Assembly: GCA_900544985.1 (NCBI GenBank)
Contig: UQXK01000055.1
Coordinates: 1 to 10,623 of the forward strand
DNA length: 10,623 nt
DNA from: an uncultured Eubacteriales bacterium
GTDB lineage: Bacteria; Bacillota; Clostridia; Oscillospirales; CAG-272
Reading direction: 5' to 3'
Part shown: piece by piece, positions 6,078 to 10,623 of the stretch
Layout of the letters: every line of letters begins with the position of its first letter
Numbering within the stretch: the stretch's first letter is position 1
The notes under the pieces: generated by a model
The model's input: the letters and a program-made list of their open reading frames with translations, nothing else
Databases searched by the model: none
Told to the model about the DNA's origin: nothing
Position numbers and translations under genes: made by a program

Positions 6078-8291
6078 TTACTTTAAAGTGCTTCCGGAGG
6101 ACGGAATTTTAGTTTTTCTCAGTCCCGTAGTGTCCGGAAATTCATTTTCATAATCTCTTATTGCAAATTTTACTTCGTCGTCTTTTTTCAGTGTGAACAG
6201 CGTTACGCCGACAGATGTTCTGGTGTTTTTTATCGGTATCAGCTTTGTGTTTATTATCATCGCTTTTCCGTTTTTCGAGCCTATCATAAGTTCAAACGGT
6301 TCGGATTCGTATATCGCCGCAACAATGGGAGACGCGTCGGAATATGCATTTATCAGCTTTTTGCGGTTTGCCTTTGTTTCGTATGATGACACGGGAATTT
6401 TTACGCCCTTTCCGTTTTTGAAGATATAGATTATGTTATGCGACGGTTCGTAGCCTTTCAGTGCCCTCATGGCGATGACTTTTTCTCCGTCGTCGAAATC
6501 GAGCTTTGCAGGGACGAATTCGCCGAGCGAGGACGCCTTCACCTGGTCGAAATCGCACACGCGCGCTTTGTATATTTTCTGTCTGTCGCTTACGAAGAGC
6601 AGTTCGTTTATATTCTCCGCGTCCTGCTCATAAGTTATGATATCTCCCTCTTTTAACTTGTGCTCGTCGCTGCCTCTTATGGAGCTTGCGCGGAGGGAGA
6701 GAAGCGTTATCTTTTTGAAGAATCCGTCGCGGGTGAGCACAAGGTGAACATTGTAATTTTCGATGTAGTCTTCTTCGGTATATTCGGAAACGTCTTCTTC
6801 GTATATGAGCCTTGTTTTTCTCGGTAAAGCGTATTTTGCTTTTATCTCTTTAAGCTGCTTTGCAATGTATTTTTTCAGCTTTGTTTCAGAGGAGATTATA
6901 GATCTCAATTCCTCTATTTCTTTTTGCAGGTCGTTTATTTCGGATATTCTTTGGAGAATGTATTCGCGGTTTAAGTGGCGCAGTTTTATTTCCGCGATAT
7001 ATTCCGCCTGGATTTCGTCGATGTTGAATCCTTTCATAAGATTTTTTACGACGTCTGCTTCTTTTTCCGTTTCGCGGACTATCTTTATCGCTTTGTCTAT
7101 GTCAAGAAGTATTTCTCCGAGACCCAAAAGAAGATGAAGCTTTTCATTCTTCTTTTTCAGATCGAAAGAAAGCTCGCGTTTTACGCAACCCATTCTGAAA
7201 CGGATCCACTCTTTTAAAATTTCGCCTATGCCCATTGTTCTCGGCGTGCCGTCGATAAGTATATTGAAGTTGCAGGCGAAATTGTCTTGGAGAGGCGTTT
7301 TTTTGAAAAGCTTCGACATCAGCTTTTCGGGATCGGTCCCGCGGCGAAGGTCGAGGGTGAGCTTGAAGCCGTGAAGGTCTATCTCGTTTCTCGCGTCTGT
7401 CACCTCTTTAAGCGAGCCGTCCTTTATCATATCCGTTATCTTTTTCAAGATAAGCTCTATTGTTGTGGAGTAGGGGATTTCGAGTATCTCTATGCAGTTT
7501 TCGTTTTTGTCGTAGGTGTATCTTGCGCGGAGCGTAAAACTGCCCTCGCCCGTGTTGTATATTTCGCGAAGCTTTTCCTTGTCGTAAATTATTCCCGCAC
7601 CGCCCGAAAAATCGGGTGCTTTTATTATATCGAGAAGCTCGTCGGTTGTAATATTCGGATCTTCGAGCATTGCGATCGTTCCGTCGCATACCTCACCCAA
7701 GTTAAAAGAGCATATTTTGCTTGCCATTCCGACGGCGATACCCATGTTCGGCGATACGAGTACGTTCGGAAACGCAGTAGGCAGGAGTACGGGCTCTTTC
7801 ATCGACGAATCGTAGTTGTCGACCATGTCGACGGCGTCCTTGTCGATACCTCCGAAAATTTCGTTGCAGATGGGGTCGAGCTTCGCCTCCGTGTAACGCG
7901 ATGCGGCATAAGCCATATCGGAGCTGTACTGCTTTCCGAAGTTTCCTTTTGAATCCACAAACGGGTGGAGAAGCGCGCCGTTTCCTCTTGTAAGACGGAC
8001 CATTGTCTCATATATCGCCGCGTCTCCGTGAGGGTTTAACTTCATGGTGGAGCCGACTATATTTGTGCTCTTTGTTCTCGCTCCGGTGAGAAGTCCCATT
8101 TTGTACATTGTGAAGAGCAATTTTCTGTGGGACGGTTTGAATCCGTCAATTTCGGGTATCGCACGGGAGACAATGACGCTCATTACGTACGGCATATAGT
8201 TTTTTTCTATCGTTTCCGTTATGGGCTGCGGCGTTATGGGCGCTGGCGGGAGATTTATTTTTTCTTCGTTTTTCTTTTTTGTCTTTGCCAT
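6078..8291 (-). CDS. parC: Type IIA DNA topoisomerase subunit A, topoisomerase IV-like
   Basis: This 737-residue subunit cuts and rejoins DNA in a heterotetramer with the B subunit encoded just upstream. The N-terminal winged-helix/tower region shows GFKPSHRKLLF (K52, H55), NPHGDAAIYE (86-95) and the catalytic Tyr in SRYTEAKLDP (Arg132, Tyr133). A coiled-coil tower part spans ~390-490. A short C-terminal beta-pinwheel (~510-737) lacks the GyrA box QRRGGKG, arguing for topoisomerase IV-type decatenation over negative supercoiling. Compared with E. coli GyrA, His78 is Asn86, Ser83 is Ala91, Asp87 is Glu95, and one residue is missing near Arg38. The protein is somewhat shorter than most GyrA proteins and has a Lys/Pro-rich N-terminal extension. 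GGGAGG lies 10 bases before the ATG, and 22 bases separate it from the B-subunit gene. Family is certain; the parC label is inferred. Confidence 0.9.
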   Translation of the reverse strand: MAKTKKKNEEKINLPPAPITPQPITETIEKNYMPYVMSVIVSRAIPEIDGFKPSHRKLLFTMYKMGLLTGARTKSTNIVGSTMKLNPHGDAAIYETMVRLTRGNGALLHPFVDSKGNFGKQYSSDMAYAASRYTEAKLDPICNEIFGGIDKDAVDMVDNYDSSMKEPVLLPTAFPNVLVSPNMGIAVGMASKICSFNLGEVCDGTIAMLEDPNITTDELLDIIKAPDFSGGAGIIYDKEKLREIYNTGEGSFTLRARYTYDKNENCIEILEIPYSTTIELILKKITDMIKDGSLKEVTDARNEIDLHGFKLTLDLRRGTDPEKLMSKLFKKTPLQDNFACNFNILIDGTPRTMGIGEILKEWIRFRMGCVKRELSFDLKKKNEKLHLLLGLGEILLDIDKAIKIVRETEKEADVVKNLMKGFNIDEIQAEYIAEIKLRHLNREYILQRISEINDLQKEIEELRSIISSETKLKKYIAKQLKEIKAKYALPRKTRLIYEEDVSEYTEEDYIENYNVHLVLTRDGFFKKITLLSLRASSIRGSDEHKLKEGDIITYEQDAENINELLFVSDRQKIYKARVCDFDQVKASSLGEFVPAKLDFDDGEKVIAMRALKGYEPSHNIIYIFKNGKGVKIPVSSYETKANRKKLINAYSDASPIVAAIYESEPFELMIGSKNGKAMIINTKLIPIKNTRTSVGVTLFTLKKDDEVKFAIRDYENEFPDTTGLRKTKIPSSGSTLK

Positions 8292-8313
8292 TGTATCTTA
8301 TCCTCCCGTAAAA

Positions 8314-10305
8314 TCAAATATCGGCGTCTTTAAGATAGAATTTGCCGTTTTTCTTTATAAATTCTTTTCTCTCCGGCAGGTCGTCGCCGAGAAGTGTTTC
8401 GAATATATACGCCGTCTTTTCCGCGTCGGTGGGACTGACTTTTATAAGCCTTCTCGTGGCGGGGTTCATCGTCGTCTGCCACATCATTTCGGGTTCGTTC
8501 TCACCGAGTCCTTTCGAGCGCTGTATTGAAATCTTTTTGCCTTTGAGCTTATTCAGTATCTCTGCTTTTTCCTTTTCGTCGTATGCAAAATATGTGTCGT
8601 TTCCGCAGGTTATCTCAAAGAGGGGAGATTCTGCTATGAATACCTTGCCCTCTTTTATAAGTGTGGGCAAAAGTCTGTAAAACAGCGTGAGAAGAAGCGT
8701 TCTTATCTGGAAACCGTCCTCGTCCGCATCGGTGCAGATTATTATCTTGCTCCATTTCAAGAGGTTTATATCGAATGTGTTCTGCGCGGATTTCGATTTT
8801 CCGCTTATCTCCGCGCCACACCCGATGACCTTCAAGAGGTCGACGATGATCTCGCTTTTGAAAATTTTATCGTATCCGCATTTAAGGCAGTTTAACGTCT
8901 TTCCTCTTACGGGGATTATCGCCTGAAATTCCGCGTCGCGCCCCTGTATGCAGGAGCCCATTGCCGAGTCGCCCTCGACGATGTACACCTCGCGTTTTTC
9001 GGGGTCTTTGCTGCGGCAGGAAACGAACTTTTCCACTCTGTTTGAAATATCGGAGCTTGACGCAAGCTTTTTCTTTACGTCGACCCTCGTTTTTTCCGCC
9101 GTTTCGCGGCTTCTCTTGTTTACAAGTACCTGAGAGGCGATCTTGTCGGCTTCCGCGGGCTTTTCCGCGAAGTATACTTCCAGCGCGTGTTTAAGATAAT
9201 TTGTAAGAGCTTCCGCGATAAATTCGTTTGTTATCGCCTTTTTTGTCTGGTTGGCATAGGAGGTTTCCGTGGAAAAGCTGTTTATTACAAGGAGAAGGCT
9301 GTCCTCTATATCGGAAAAGCCTATCTTCGATTCGTTTTTGTTGTATTTTCCCGTCGCTTTGATGTATTTGTCTATCGCATAAGTGAATGCGGTCCTTGCG
9401 GCGCGGTCGGGAGAGCCTCCGTGTTCGAGAAAGCTTGCGTTGTGGTAATATTCCGTGCGGCTTTCCTCATTTGAAAAGCAGAACGCTATTTCCGCTTTGA
9501 GGTTGTACTCCGGTTTGTCCGCTCTGTCGCGTCCGCGCGCTTCCATTTGCAAAAATACGGGCGGAGTGAGGTATTTATCTCCGACAAGCGCCGTTATATA
9601 GTCCGCGATACCGTTTTCATATTGGAATGTTTTTTCCTCAAATGTCCCGTCGGCGTTTTGGAATTTCAGTATAAAGCATAAACCTCTGTTTGCTATTGCC
9701 TGACGTTCGAGCATGACCTCGTAGAATTCTTTCGGAATCGCCGTGGAGGTGAATACTTCAAGGTCGGGGCGCCATGTTACGACGGTGCCGTGCTGTTTGT
9801 CCTTTTTTGAAAGCGCTGTCCTTGTAAGCTCTCCTTTCGGCTCTCCTTTTTTGAAGTGCATTTCAAGCTTCTCGCCGGCGCGGTAAGAGTAAACGTCCAT
9901 AAATTCGGAACTGTACTGCGTTGCGGCGGCGCCGAGTCCGTTAAGCCCTAACGAATATTTGTAGTTTGAGCCTGCGTCGTTGTTGTTATATTTTCCGCCT
10001 GCATACAGCTCGCAATATACAAGCTCCCAGTTATATTTGCCTTCTTTGGCGTTGTAATCGAGCGGAACGCCGCGCCCCTCGTCCTCGACGGAGATGACGC
10101 CGTCGTTCCCGACGGTTATATATATGATTTTTCCGTATCCTTCGCGCGCTTCATCGACGGCGTTCGAAAGGATCTCAAAAACCGAGTGCTCGCACCCTTC
10201 TATTCCATCCGATCCGAATATTACCGCCGGGCGTTTGCGTACACGGTCTGCGCCTTTAAGCGAGGTTATGCTGTCGTTATCGTATATCGGTGTTTTCTCG
10301 GGCAT
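8314..10305 (-). CDS. parE: Type IIA DNA topoisomerase subunit B (ATPase/TOPRIM), topoisomerase IV-like
   Basis: This 663-residue protein drives strand passage by ATP hydrolysis and supplies the TOPRIM metal site. The GHKL ATPase domain has E44/N48 in EILSNAVDEA, D75 in VEDEGRG and GLNGLG at 120-125 (usually GLHGVG). The transducer domain holds the QTK loop (353-355). The TOPRIM domain has EGDSA (E444), PVRGKTLN, and DADEDG (D526, D528, D530; usually DADVDG). It ends with the expected QRSKGLGE/TTMNPATR region. The length fits ParE or a short GyrB. The sequence is divergent: the usual NTxEGGTH stretch is replaced by LEHGGSPDRA at ~293-302. This type resembles the second type IIA pair of Clostridia rather than the origin-linked gyrase; that assignment is from memory of the family. 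AAGGAG lies 10 bases before the ATG. It is the first gene of the apparent three-gene operon. Confidence 0.9.
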   Translation of the reverse strand: MPEKTPIYDNDSITSLKGADRVRKRPAVIFGSDGIEGCEHSVFEILSNAVDEAREGYGKIIYITVGNDGVISVEDEGRGVPLDYNAKEGKYNWELVYCELYAGGKYNNNDAGSNYKYSLGLNGLGAAATQYSSEFMDVYSYRAGEKLEMHFKKGEPKGELTRTALSKKDKQHGTVVTWRPDLEVFTSTAIPKEFYEVMLERQAIANRGLCFILKFQNADGTFEEKTFQYENGIADYITALVGDKYLTPPVFLQMEARGRDRADKPEYNLKAEIAFCFSNEESRTEYYHNASFLEHGGSPDRAARTAFTYAIDKYIKATGKYNKNESKIGFSDIEDSLLLVINSFSTETSYANQTKKAITNEFIAEALTNYLKHALEVYFAEKPAEADKIASQVLVNKRSRETAEKTRVDVKKKLASSSDISNRVEKFVSCRSKDPEKREVYIVEGDSAMGSCIQGRDAEFQAIIPVRGKTLNCLKCGYDKIFKSEIIVDLLKVIGCGAEISGKSKSAQNTFDINLLKWSKIIICTDADEDGFQIRTLLLTLFYRLLPTLIKEGKVFIAESPLFEITCGNDTYFAYDEKEKAEILNKLKGKKISIQRSKGLGENEPEMMWQTTMNPATRRLIKVSPTDAEKTAYIFETLLGDDLPERKEFIKKNGKFYLKDADI

Positions 10306-10539
10306 TTGAAATGGACTCCTTTTTCGTTATTTTGTTATTATATTTGTTGCTTTATTTTGCGAAATTTGATAAAATACTAAATGTAACGGAATAAATATTT
10401 TTCTTTACTGAAAAATATTTTCGCATATGAAATTCAAAAAAATTTTCAAAAATACGGATATATTGTTGTTTAATATGTATTTTAACACAAAATACCGATA
10501 AAATCAACACACACGAAAACGGAAAATACGGAGTGACAA
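10306..10539. promoter_or_regulatory. AT-rich divergent intergenic region with possible promoters
   Basis: This region separates the topoisomerase operon (-) from the partial gene at 10540 (+), so both promoters should lie here. On the - strand a TATAAT occurs at 10342-10337, giving a leader of about 25 bases, but its -35 is poor. On the + strand a TAAAAT lies at 10499-10504, also with a poor -35. Neither promoter is secure. Confidence 0.45.
10393..10420. repeat. Perfect 11-bp inverted repeat, possible operator
   Basis: AAATATTTTTC (10393-10403) and its exact complement GAAAAATATTT (10410-10420) are separated by six bases. It is AT-rich and sits in the divergent promoter region, so it could be a binding site for a dimeric regulator. 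Chance is a real alternative in DNA this AT-rich. Confidence 0.5.
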
Positions 10540-10623
10540 ATGATTTATGATATCTTTCATGAAAACGGAATAGAATATTTTTCGGCGATACCGTTTTCGG
10601 AATGCCGTCTTATATCGGAAGAG
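10540..10623 (+). CDS. Start of an unidentified gene, cut by the window end
   Basis: An ATG at 10540 is preceded by GGAG (10530-10533) with 6 bases of spacing, and the frame stays open for all 28 codons to the window edge. The N-terminus reads MIYDIFHENGIEYFSAIPF, then SECRLISEE. The GIEYFSAIPFSECR stretch recalls the start of epoxyqueuosine reductase-like (QueG-related) double-cluster iron-sulfur proteins in Clostridia. That is a tentative resemblance from memory and 28 residues cannot confirm it. Confidence 0.55.
   Translation, partial: MIYDIFHENGIEYFSAIPFSECRLISEE

Noticed and set aside
5399..10305. Anti-phage defence system built from topoisomerase plus regulator
   Set aside because: Both subunits keep the residues of an ordinary strand-passing enzyme and no effector gene is present, so a housekeeping role is more likely.

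Overview
The window looks like a chromosomal segment of a low-to-mid-GC member of the Clostridia (Bacillota), probably an uncultured gut-type lineage. The reasons are strong AGGAGG-type ribosome binding sites, consensus sigma-A promoters, lipoprotein signal peptides ending in a short lipobox followed by CGKK, and a divergent second type IIA topoisomerase. This placement is inference; there is no rRNA or species marker.

Left half, + strand (215-5090): three related genes. The first is a metallophosphoesterase with no export signal and an altered metal-binding motif III. The second is a lipoprotein with a Thr/Pro repeat linker and a LamG-like (concanavalin A-like) domain. The third is a 740-residue lipoprotein that joins both: signal peptide, Thr/Ser linker, phosphoesterase domain with intact motifs, beta-sandwich domain, LamG-like domain. 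Genes 1 and 2 therefore correspond to the two halves of gene 3, with the split at the domain boundary. Genes 1 and 2 have clear promoters (156-185 and 1623-1651). Gene 3 probably relies on read-through past a hairpin at 2785-2820. The likely setting is the outer face of the membrane for proteins 2 and 3 and the cytoplasm for protein 1; the substrate cannot be read from the sequence.

Both sides of this trio carry an intergenic repeat made of palindromic modules (1-157 and 5278-5400, same orientation). The left copy has one extra module, and more palindromes lie at 5125-5203. A bidirectional terminator at 5220-5247 separates the trio from the convergent genes.

Right half, - strand (10305 down to 5399): an apparent operon of the ATPase/TOPRIM subunit of a type IIA topoisomerase (parE-like), the cleavage/rejoining subunit (parC-like, Ala at the quinolone-critical Ser position, no GyrA box), and an OmpR-family regulator with a partly degenerate receiver domain. 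Gaps are 22 and 16 bases. At the far right, after an AT-rich divergent intergenic region with a perfect 11-bp inverted repeat, a + strand gene begins at 10540 and runs off the window.
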